From Luidia sarsii (lineage: Eukaryota > Echinodermata > Asteroidea > Paxillosida > Luidiidae), in contig OX465107.1 in the NCBI GenBank assembly GCA_949987565.1, positions 3,715,632-3,779,631 of the forward strand: a stretch of DNA of 64,000 nucleotides. The letters are read 5' to 3'. Position 1 is the first letter of the stretch. Each line of letters opens with the position of its first letter. Positions 10,501 to 22,500 of the stretch are shown one piece after another. A program made the translations under genes and the position numbers. The notes beneath the pieces are model-generated. The model ran no database searches. It was not told the origin of the DNA and worked only from the letters and a program-made list of their open reading frames with translations.

Positions 10501-13500
10501 GGCCTCCCGTCGGCCCGGCAGCATCGGCGCACGCCGGGGAACAGTCGGCCGAGACGGCCGGGGGTCTTGGCGCAGAGCCGCCCGGTCGGGTCATCAGCCC
10601 GTCCCCCGTCGGTCTCTCCCTCACCAGCGCCCCCTCTCCCCGAGTCTCGTCCGAATCCTGTCCGCAGCCCGCGGAAGCACGAGTGGCGGCGCTGTCCCCG
10701 GACCGCGCAGCAACGGGATCGGTCCTCCGCTCGGCCGGCCGGGGATCGGTGGGAGAGCGCCCCGGCCAGGAACGGCGCCGGGACCAGGCCGTCGCAGAAC
10801 AGGTCCGTCGCCTGGCGCCGGACGGCCTGAAGGCAGAGCGCCCTCTTGCCGGCGACTCCCACCGCGCAGCAACGCCGCCCCGCTGACGTCATATCCGTTG
10901 TCGGGGAGGACGACGGGAAGGGGCCGGTCCGGAGGGCGCGGCAGATGCTGCGCATGCGCATCGTGATGACCTGGCGCGGCGGGATCGTGCCGGCAATGCA
11001 CCTGCGCATCTCTCTCCTTCCTGTATAAAGAGAAACGTGGACAGATTATGGCGGTGAGATCGCTGGTGTCCTGAGATCGTGTGTTGTCGAGTGTTTCTAT
11101 CCGCTGGTTCCCTCCCTCGCTTTCTATCCGCTGGTTCCCTCCCTCGCACACCCATCGCAAGCATCATGCTTTGTTTGCCCCTTCAAGTCCGATCGAGGAT
11201 AATTACGTTGTATATGTTGTCATACTTACTCCTTCCTCCATGTTCATACATATGGGTGTTCAGGCCAAAGTGCAACATTCCTACCCTATCTTGACCCGTA
11301 CCAATACACATTCTATCCCTTGTCGTCAAGATCGACTCCGACGAAATCGTGCCTTGTTTTGACGTCTATTCACAATGGATTGCGTTTATACCGGCACGTC
11401 ATTGGAATGGTAGACATGAATGATTACGATTGCCTTCGATCGCAGCATGCTCACCAGCTCGGTCGCAACAGCGCCCCCATCGGCCGCTCAGAGGCCCGGC
11501 CCGTCTCCGGTCGTTGTGGTATTCTCGGCAGAGACCCGAGTCGCTGTCATCGTCCACCGCGCTGGGAGTCGGGGCAGTGGCGTCCGCGGTCTCCGCGTCC
11601 GACGGCGAACCTGTCAGAAGGGACAGAAGTGGCGGGGTCGTGACGCCTTCGCGTGATGTCTTTTATCGCGGCAGTGCACCGTGGGATGAGACCGATTCGA
11701 CCCGGTCCACGTGGTCGCGGCCATGTCTGGGGGGGGGGGGGCTCTGAGGCCGTTAACGAAAGGCCGTGTCCGAAACGGGCTTCCAGAGCTACGGCTATAG
11801 GAGCTATTGTCTTCGCATCTCCGTGTATTTCCAATAGGGGGAAGACCTAGACCTAGCTCTAGACGTCCGTTTCGGACACGGCCCCCCATGCTCAGGCTTA
11901 GGCATCGGTCATATTGATCTTTATTGTTATAATATCAAAGGCATCTAGACACAAGCGTTTAGACCCAGTTTCTTGGTGAATACCCTGTACCAACCCAGTC
12001 GACGCATAGAGCAAGGTTCTTGCTTTATGGCTAGATTGACTACCCCCCTGGAATATAGCAAAGAACATGGCATGTGGTCCTAAAATGTTTTTAACATTTA
12101 TCGTTCCACGGGTCAACAGAGAGGCGGTGTCACTGAATGGGATAACACCATCATTTTGACAAACATATTCGGAAACAATTAAACCACGACTTGGATTTTG
12201 AGGGTTTTTTTTCAGATGGAGACGAAGCCTGAGCCCGAGCCTAAGCCTTCGTTTCGTAAACGGCCATTATAGTCTCACGTACCAACCGCTTTGTGTATAA
12301 TAAATGTACCGGTTACCTGATAGGCACACACACAAAGCGTTGTCGTGCGGTGCCAACCCCACCCCCCCCCCCCCCACCCCCCCCCCCCTTCCACTCTCCC
12401 CAGCTATGGCGACTACGGAAAGGATTCCCCGAATGGTTCTATAGGACCACAGTGGCTGGTCCGCCACCTACCGTGTGCGCATCGGGCGTCCCTTTGCAAA
12501 ACCACGGCTAGCTGGGTGCGGTATGGATTAGCTACAGCGATTGGGCGTGCGTCTTGTTTCGGTCTCAGGCCTCGGATCCCTTTTCCCAAAACGCAGTGGC
12601 TGTTGTTACGGCAGTCGTCCGTGTGGTTCCCTGACTTCACAGTATTTGTCAGGATGTTAAGCTCTTGGAACCAGACTACCAGCTAATAGACTGGTTCAAC
12701 CAGCCTGCAATGCTGACGAAATACAATCAAGTCAGGGAACCACACGGACGACTGCCGTAACAACAGCCACTGCGTTTCCAAAAACCCGGCTCAGGCTCGG
12801 GCTCTTTTTTTCTAGTCCTCTCATCCTTTCTTAGGGTAACCCTTACCGGCATTGAAACCACAATTAACCACACATGGTATTTTCCTGTGGGAGGATAAGG
12901 GCCATGCACCATACAGGACATTCCACAGCGGGTTTTTTTGTGGTGTCCTGTGGTATGTGAGCAAACACCCCTGTGGTAAATTGCGGTATACAGTGTGTGT
13001 CCTGTGCGGGAGGTGCACGGATTGAGAGCGTTTTGAAAAAAAGTGGAGAATCCCGAACTTCAACTTCAACAAAGACGTCCCAGGCCTGTGGGTTTTTTTC
13101 TTCAGCTTTTTGGATGACGGGAGACGGAGTGAGCTTGAGTTCCAAACCGCCGACGAATACTTGCATATAATTATTGGTGTATTTCACTTCTGTAATACAT
13201 GTCCGAGCACTGACCGTGAGATTGATTCCGAACCTGCGTCTTGGCAAACTTGGTCCTTATAGTCGGGGTACGATTTGTCAAGTTGTCATCGGCTGTCCAT
13301 GAAACCTAACAGGGAATCCATCCTGTGTCTCATCCGAGTGCTTTCAGAAGATATATCTCCAAGGCAGATCTACTTAATGAATAGTTGTCGCTCCGAGCGA
13401 AACTCACCTAAAAGGTTGTCCAAAGTGTCGACGAGGTCATCAGCGTTGCCGAGGTCAGCGTTGCCGAGGTCAGCGATGACGTCACCATATCCCGGGTCCA

Positions 13501-16500
13501 TTTCTTGCAAGATACCTTGGTTGGTTTTTTTGTTTTGTTTTTAATGAGGGGATAAATATGACATTGTGGGATTTAGTTTTCGGTGGGAGAGATGGCTAAT
13601 AACGAGTCAGTTGTTGGGGGCTGAGGCCGAAGGCTCGGTGCTGTGCTTGATTCCATTGCGCCACGGACGATGACCCCGATGACTTTCTGAACTTCCGGGC
13701 CACTGTTCTTTTTGTCGTCCGTGGTCCGGATGTGCACAGAGCAGAATGGTCAGCTTACACTCACAATTTTGGTCGACAAGGAAGCCCAACACGCAGTGCC
13801 GTTTGGATAATAATAATATCGCACTGAACTGCTTTGAAATGCAAATACGTGTGACCCCGTTAATCTTGAAAAAAAAAAAAAATCTCGCGTTCAGACCAAT
13901 TATTGAGTGACCACATTAGGCTATTAGGATGGCAACTACACCAAACCCCTGTGTATTTTGCACTTCCTTGAGTGTAATTTTCTCATTCATTTGCCTGAAT
14001 TACACGATCTGATGTATACTAATTGCTTCACAAAATGTGCGAGCGTTATCGTGCGACTGCCGGAGACCGATCTGGGTGCTTGCTTGTCCGCGCCCACGCT
14101 GAGCGATGACTTTCAGCGATGAAAGTTGAGACGGAAGTTGAGACGCTTGTGTAGAACGGGGGGGGGGGGAACTCACTGTTTAGGTGCTTGTCCAAGTTAT
14201 CCGCGTACGGACAGAGGATGAGCTCGGCTGTCGCTAGTCGGGACTCGAACAGGCTGGAGTGTGGACCCGAAGCCGCCACCCTGTCGGAGAAATGGAGACG
14301 GGGTTGTCATCTGGTACAACACGCCTGTAAAAAACCTGTCGGCAAGCGTCTGACAAAGACGTGTCTTGCATAGCGTTGTTCAGAGAGTGCATGCTTCGTC
14401 ACTGGGAATTTGGACTCGGGAAGTCTTTTCCTATCAGCAGCATCTACTGCATGCATGGGCAGCATTTAAAGCAACGGGGCTCAGCAATGTCAACTGGTAG
14501 ATATGAAAGGTCAATATGAGGGCAAATGTCGAATTAACGTACGTCAGCCGAAATCGATGTTAGGAGAATGTGACAAAGATACCTACACTGTAAAAACGGT
14601 GCTCACATCATGCACATGGATGAAGTATGTTGAGGCACATGGAGCACGATACATGCGCACGAGGGGATGCTCACTTTCACTCCATGTGCTTGAGGTACAG
14701 TAAATAGGGAGATGTTCTTGTACGTGAAGCACTTCATGCACCTCATCCGACTTTTGCTCAAGTGATTACTATGCCACATGTGCTTGAGCTACAGTATTTC
14801 ATGTGCATGAAGTACAGTAGGTGCCTCAAGTGTTCATGATTCTGGGACAAATATGTGCCATTGCAGAAGAGCATGAGATGCAGTTTGTTTTACAGTCTAG
14901 TGTGGTAGGTCTTCAGAGCCAAACCCATTCGGCTACGGCTTAAAAGTGCACGTGAGACCTAAAGCCGCCATCAAGCGACTGCATGCGTTATACGAATTTC
15001 GGCAAGCAGTTATGATATAGCCGGAGCCTTACTTGAATGTGACGCAGCCGCACGAGGGCGCCCTCCACTCGATCGTCGCCTTCTCGGAGGTGGGTTGGCC
15101 TCCGGCGTCCGCCGCCCAGACTCCGGGGCATCCGTCCAGGCGCCTGACGGGACGGCCGGGCGCGGGTACCAGACTGGGACCCGGGCAGCTCTCGTCCGAG
15201 TTCGCCGTGGAGACGAGAAACTGCGAGAGTGGGCGGAATCTGTTGTCGGTGGCCAGCACGGTCACTGGGGATGGGGGAGTGGAGGGGGGGGGGGGTAAGA
15301 AGGTATTCGAATATATCAGCCTGATGTTAGCTGTGATCTCAGGCCATGTAATGGGTTAATTGTGTTTACCACAACTCTGTATTCGACTCGTCCACTGTAT
15401 ACAGATAAAAAGGTTGGACTGGCTTGAGCAATGGAGGAAGGATGCTTGAGTGGATCATTACTCAATATAAAGAGCTCCTTATGTTGAGCACATCAGCTAT
15501 AATGTCTTCATATAATGTCTTCATAGTGAGATCAGGGGCCGATCTCATAGCGCCGCTTAAGCGCCAAAAATGTGCTTAGGCGCAAAAAACTCATGAGCCA
15601 CAGGATCCCCCTTACCAACCCAAACTTCACTTTTGTTTCACGCTAAGTAAAGAAGAGTGGAATACAAGTCAAAAGCAATGGGCAACACATTGCAGGGCAG
15701 CTTGTAATCCTTACTTACACGAGGAAGACTTTTCCTGCTTAGCGGATTTTCCCGCTTAAGCGGCTCTATGAAATTGGGCCCAGATTTGAGGGTTAGCGTT
15801 TATAACGGGGCATAAGGCACAAAGCTCATCAACACTTAGTAAACAAACCGACCAATTGGGAGGCAGACCTATACGGGATTCACTGGCGCACTTGCGATGA
15901 CACTGAACAGCAGCCTCGCCACTCGCAGCCATACCGCGCCGCTTAAGCTGATGGTTAACCGTCGCTTTTTTTCACGCAAAATGGAGAGTGGAACATCGGT
16001 CATTATTACTTGGCCGTTGGCCGCTGTAGTTATCTCATTGCAGCGTACCTTTGCCGACGCCATACATCCCATTCGATTCTGAAATTGTCCTTCCCGTTTC
16101 TTGGACGTCGGTCACGTTGACTATCTTCCTTTTGAACCGATAGGATTGCTATCATGCCGATTTCTTCGAGTCGGTTGTAATATGGAATGCGCTGTGAGGA
16201 GAAGCTGCAATTTTGAGTTTATGACGCATATCAAAGTCGGCAACGCTGTCAAAGGAGCGTCATTATTCCTCATGAAGCGATGCGTCAGGGTGCAGCACTC
16301 AAAATCCATCCAAGATGGCTCCGCCGAGCTGATTATCATAAAGTGTGTACCCACAACTTTTTTTTATAAGGGGTCTTCGGAGGCTAATTAACTGAAACAT
16401 TGTAGAACAAGTGAAGCTTAAGACAACCTGGGACTTCACTCTTCAATTTGGTATGTAATTTGGACCATATCTGGCTTTAAATGTGGCCCTATTTGGCTGT

Positions 16501-19500
16501 GGAAGTGGAGGGGTCCATTCCAAATTCCTTGCAGAAATTCGGCTTGGACGGCTACACATTTTGGGGGTGTTTTTTCTGGGGGTAATTAGCAAAAAAATAT
16601 AATCGGCTAAGAGCACTAAAATTGAAAAGAATCTGATAGATGAAAGGTCCAAACTACAATTTTAGGTATAGCTTCAAGAACTGACAGACTTTTGGGCATG
16701 AGATAATTGCCTTTGAAAGTGAGTGTTTTTGTACAGTGTTCAATGGGAGCTCTATTTAGTGTTCTGCACCCGTCATTCATAGCAAGGACTCCCTCAGCGG
16801 CCAATGATGCACATGCTACCCAGATGCGTCACCGGTTCGTTGACACACGGGGTGCTAGATTGAGCCAGGTGTTTGCATTGCACCCCGCGGCGTGGCATTA
16901 TCTAGGCGTTATCGCTGGTTAGGTCATCAGAGTGAATTAAGCCGTGACAGGCTGTCAGAGTGCATTGTTTGCGTCATTATCGACTCGTTCATAAGTGACA
17001 ACAAGCAACCTTGGCAGCTCTCTGATAACCTCTGTTCCCAGTACGAATAATCCCAAACGCAAAATAGATCCTACAAAATATGCTGTATATGTACTGGAAA
17101 GTGCGCTGGCTTTATACTCAAAAGGTCATGCGGACGAGGGCTCTCAAGGGGACCGATCATCGGAACAACTTGCTGGCCTCCCAACACTAAGGCTCCCTGA
17201 ACATTTTCAACAAGTTCGCTAGCTCAGTTTGGAAGAGCGAGCTGGTACTCAAAACCATAGGTCCCGGGTTCAAATCCCGGTCCAGTTACTGAGAGTTGAA
17301 ATTTGACGATTTTCAATCAGTTCTCTAATCAATCAAGTGATACCAGGCGGATCCCTCGAGGAACCCGTCATCAGAAGCAACCCTCTTCCATTCCTTTAAA
17401 AAACGACCAACCACGTACGCGAGCTTTTCACGCGAGGCTTATTGCGTCCGACCTGGAAGTTGTTATGTTCAATCATCACCGGGCGCTCAGCGCATGCGCA
17501 GACCGAGGACTGTAGCTTTAGGTGGCAGCCAGCGATATTCTGTTTCCGTACCACACTATTCGCCACGGGCCCGTATGTTTGTGCACAAGCAAAGTATATG
17601 AAGAGCTGATGATCGGTCTCAGGTCACTCGGTTTGTTCACGCACGTTGTATCGGCTGTGCAGAAAGCCTTTGTTGGCTGTGCAGAAAAGCATATCCCTAG
17701 CTTTAACTTAAACTGGTATAGCCCCCTCCCCTCCCCTCCCCCCAACCCGTAAATTGTTTGTGCACAAACATACGGGCCCATAGCGAATATGTGGTACGGA
17801 AAAAAATTGAACGGAATTGAACGTGGAAAAAAATAGCCTTGAACGCTCGGGCGAATGATGGCGCTCTCTCATCTGTATGGCCGGCGTAATGTTTTTCTTT
17901 TACACCGCAGTCAATGGTATTTCGCTGTAGCAGTACAAATTCGTGGCTTGAAAAGAGACTACGTGAAGCGTTTGTTACGTTACCGGCCAGTTGACACTCC
18001 TTGTGGAGGGGCAGACTGTGTTTTGTTTGTTGTTGATAGTGGAGGTAGTTTGCCACAAAAATGAGAGATGTTCTTGTAAATAATTTGTGCGTTTTCACGA
18101 AAATAAGATTGCTCAAGTGAAAATAATATTGCGCTTATTTCGAGCAGCCTCCCTCCTGGCTTACTGACAGCGTAGTGGTAGTCTCTTTTGAAGGCCGAAT
18201 TTACCATGTTATAGCGAAAAACCTGTGGCTGCGGTGTAAAAAAACACGACTCCACGCTCCCATAGAAAGCAGCACACACAATCATCACTTTCGAGGCGAA
18301 CAATTCCACACCCAAACGCCATGTACTCTGATTTTCTTTCAAATTTTGGTGTTGTTAGCCGATTGGATTTTCTGCAAATTCCCCCCCCCCCAAGAAACTA
18401 AACACCCCAAAATGCAGACGTTTTAAGCCGAATTTCGGCAAGGATTTTGGATAGCATAATATCTCCTCTTTCACAGCCAGGTAGGGCCATATTTAAAGCC
18501 TCCTATTGTCCACATCACACATTGCAAATGCACACGCAATTAAACAATGAGCCCCCGGGTTGTCCTAAGCTTCACTCGGCTCTGCAATGCACTAGACTCC
18601 AAAATGCCCCTTCATTAAAAACAAGCAGTGGTCATCAGTTCGGCGGAGCCATTTTGGATTGCTTTAAGCCCCTACACAACATTGGTAAGATCGAAAAACA
18701 GAAATGTTCACAGAGTTACATGAAACTTATACTGTTTGAAGATGGTTATACAGTGTAGTAGAAACCTCGCACTGAAATATTTCTGCCTAAAATGTAGTAC
18801 TTTGGGAGAAAAGAGTAAAAGAAAACGTTTAGGTCTCACCGCTCGAGATCTAAAACTATTTTTCGGAACTGTTTGGCGTTGAATGCTGCATTTTCGCGAA
18901 ACAAATGAAGCGGTTTTCCAATATTTTCTCGAGACTCGGCTGGCAGATTGAGCTGAAATTTTCACAGGGTGTGCTATTCCATGTATATGTTGACCTCGAC
19001 TAATGCTGGGTAGGGGCTTTCAGTGTGCTGCAACCTGTACTTACGGCGGTAGGTCATGTTGGGCTCGTAGCCGTACACCGCATCGTCGACTGCGAGCTTG
19101 ACGAGGGGCGGGTCTGTCCCTTCTAGGACGTTGTTCGCATACTCCTGGTCCAATGTCGGGCACCCGTCCAGAAGCTGATCTGTTCATCAGCGAGAGAGAG
19201 AGAGAAAGAAAAAAAATTCACACAAAATTGGTAACTCAAAAAGCGCGCGACAGTCGGGTAGTTTTATCTCATCTACGACCACGCAGCCTCGAAACGCAAC
19301 AGTAGATTTGGGTATTTGCAACTTATGAAACGACGGACGCAATAAGTGATGGACTACACAACTAAATATTAACGTCTGCTGGCAAACAGAACATAACGCT
19401 TTTCCGCATCTGGTTCTCTTTAAAAAAAGGGGAAAAAAAAGAGGCAAAACTGCGATTCGAACCCCTGCCTTAATTCCAACACCAAAAACAGCACAATAGC

Positions 19501-22500
19501 TAACTGCCCACCAAATTTTCGAGATTGACTTGGCAAATATTTGTTTTAAAATCACGGATTTTGATGACGTCATGATTGCATCATGTGATTTTGGCCCCGG
19601 ATGGTGTTTTTAAACCATATCCCAAATTGATATACAAAAATGAAACAACTCTCGCAAAAAGGTAACTCGCCCCATGTTCGCACCACGCTACCACGCAAGT
19701 AGCTATACAGGTGCAAATCTGAACAACTCGCCCCATATTCACCGAGACCCGTTGACTAGAATAGAGGCGGACGGTGCACTTGTAGAATCATTGGACTCTT
19801 GTCCTTGCGTATCTTCAGACCGAACAGGTCTGAGAGGATGACCACCCAACCTTTGAATATCCAGCGAGACCCGTTGACTAGAATAGCCTGGCGGACGGTT
19901 CTCTTGTACAATTTGATCACCCTTGTCTTCGCGTATCTTCAAACCGAACACGTCTGACTGAATGGCCAATCCCCTAGAACATACAGGGAAGATATGATGA
20001 CAAGGATAGAGACGGACTTTGAACTCGTAGAATTACCTTTCATTCTCGATGGAGGATAGATAGGCCAAGGGTTGCCCCTATCCGTTCAAGGTTACTTCAG
20101 AAATATCTAAGCAAAAGCAAACCAAAGTTACTCGCCCCATACTTGCACCAAGCTACCACAGCTATACAGGTGCAAATCTGAACAACTCGCCCCATATCCA
20201 CCCGACGCTATCATGCATATCCTTGCGTATGTTTGGACGAACAGGTCTGAGAGGATGACCACCCAACCTTTGAATATCCAGCGAGACCCGTTGACTAGAA
20301 TAGAGGCGGACGATGCACTTGTATAATCATTTTACCCTTGTCCTTGCGTATCTTCAGACCGAACAGGTCTGGGAGGATGACCACCCAACCTTCGAATATC
20401 CAGCGAGACCCGTTGACTTGAATAGAGGTGGACGGTGCACTTAAAAAATAATTTTACTCTTGTCCTTGCGTATCTTCAGACCGAACAGGTCTGAGAGGAT
20501 GACCACCCAACCTTTGAATATCTAGCGAGACCCGTTGACTAGAATAGAGGCGGACGGTGCACTTGTAGAATCATTTTACTCTTGTCCTTGCGTATCCTCA
20601 ATCATTCTACAAGTGCACCGTTTGCCTCTGTTCTAGTCAACGGGTCTCGCTGGATATTCAAAGGTTGGGTGGTCATCCTCTCAGACCTGTTCGGTCATCC
20701 TCTCAGACCTGCTCGGTCTGAAAATACGCAAGGACAAGAGTAAAATGATTTTACAAGTGCACCGTCCGCCTCTGTTCTAGTCAACGGGTCTCGCTGGATA
20801 TTCAAAGGTTGGGTGGTCATCCTCCCAGACCTGTTCGGTCATCCTCTCAGACCTGTTCGGTCTGAAGATAAGCAAGGACAAGAGTAAAATTATTTTTTAA
20901 GTGCACCGTCCGCCTCTATTCCAGTCAACGGGTCTCGCTGGATATTGAAAGGTTGGGTGGTCATCCTCTCAGACCTGTTCGGTCTGAAGATACGCAAGGA
21001 CAAGAGTCCAATGATTCTACAAGTGCACCGTCCGCCTCTATTCTAGTCAACGGGTCTCGCTGGATATTCAAAGGTTGGGTGGTCATCCTCTCAGACCTGT
21101 TCGGTCTGAAGATACGCAAGGACAAGAGTCCAATGATTCTACAAGTGCACCGTCCGCCTCTGTTCTAGTCAACGGGTCTCGCCTGATATTCAAAGGTTGG
21201 GTTGTCACCCACTCAGACCTGTTCGGTCATCCTCTCAGACCCGTTCGGTCTTAAAAGGAAACGCGTGACAGCGTCGGGTGTAAATGGGGCGAGTTGTTTA
21301 GATTTGCACCAGTATAGCTATTTGCGTGGTAGCGTAGTGCGAATATGGGGCGAGTTACTTTGGTTTGCTTTTGCTTAGATATTTGTGAAGTAACGTTGAA
21401 CGGGTAGGGGCAACCCTTGGCCTATCTATCCTCCATCGAGAATGAAAGGTAATTCTACAAGTTCAACGTCCGTCTCTATCCTTGTCATTATATCTTCCCT
21501 GTATGGTCTAGGGGATTGGCCATTCAGTCAGACGTGTTCGGTTTCAAGATACGCGAAGACAAGAGTCCAATGATTCTACAAGTGCACCGTCCGCCAGGCT
21601 ATTCTAGTCAACGGGTCTCGCTAGATATTCAAAGATTGGGTGGTCATCCCAATAGAGGCGGACGGTGCGCACTCCGTTGAAAACTCTTGAGGGCGCACTT
21701 TAGTGTGTCGCCGTCTCGGGATAAGCCGTGTTCGAAACGAGCGTCTAGGTCTCCCCTATTGGAAATACACGGAGATGCGAGGACTGTAGCCCTAGCCGCA
21801 GCTCTTGAAGCCCGTTTCGGACACGGCCATATACCTTACTGTTTACATAAATCACTGGTGCACTTACGATGGCACTGAACAGCAGTCTGGTCACTCATAG
21901 CCACATCGCGATATGCTGGATAACAGTCGCTTTTTTCACGCAAAATGGAGAGTTGAACATCAGTCATATTTACTTTAGTGGCTTTGCGACACCATTAGTT
22001 CCAATCGATTCTGAAATTGTCTTCCCGTTTCTTGGACGTTTGTCACGTTGACTATCAATTTCTTTTGTACATTTTCTTGTACCGATAGTATCATGCGGAT
22101 ACCTCGAGTTGGTTGTGGTATTGAATGAGCTGTGAGCAGGGGCCAATTTCATAGAGCCGCTTAAGCGCCAAAACAGGTTTAAGCACAAAAAGTCATGAGC
22201 CACAGAATCCCCTTGCCAACTCAAACTTCATTATTGTTTTCATGCTAAGCAAAGAAGAGTGGAATACAAGTCAGAAGCAATGAACATCAAACCGCAGGGC
22301 AATTTGTAATCCTGCTTACACAAATATGACTTTTTCTGCTTAGCGGATTTTCACGCTTAAGCGGCACTATGAAATTGGGCCCAGATGTCTCAATGTTCAG
22401 TGTATCCATGCTCATTGGACGTCGATAACGCTGTTAAAGAAGTGTCACCTCTCCTTACGCGATGGGTCTTAGCAAGGACGCCCTCAGCGGTCAATGATAT

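Noticed and set aside
7992..10966. Plus-strand frames of 371, 393 and 225 codons opposite exon 6
   Set aside because: Mirror of the GC-rich third positions of the minus-strand exon, which has the regular cysteines and both splice sites.
7298..11020. Anaphylatoxin/fibulin domains as the identity of the cysteine modules
   Set aside because: The first four cysteines (CC-x10-C-x12-C) do fit, but the following linker of 11-32 residues and the extra CC-x9-C plus a leading Cys give eight cysteines, closer to albumin/ECM1 double loops. Kept as an alternative, not the call.
12864..13247. 127-codon minus-strand frame inside intron 5
   Set aside because: Its 3' half is the dispersed repeat also found at 30052-30236, it lacks a donor, and its best acceptor gives phase 2, not the phase 1 needed between exons 5 and 6. 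The part at 13040-13250 looks protein-like but is unsupported.
17212..17290. Functional tRNA gene
   Set aside because: Boxes A and B and the T stem are good, but the acceptor stem does not pair; the sequence recurs as a SINE head.
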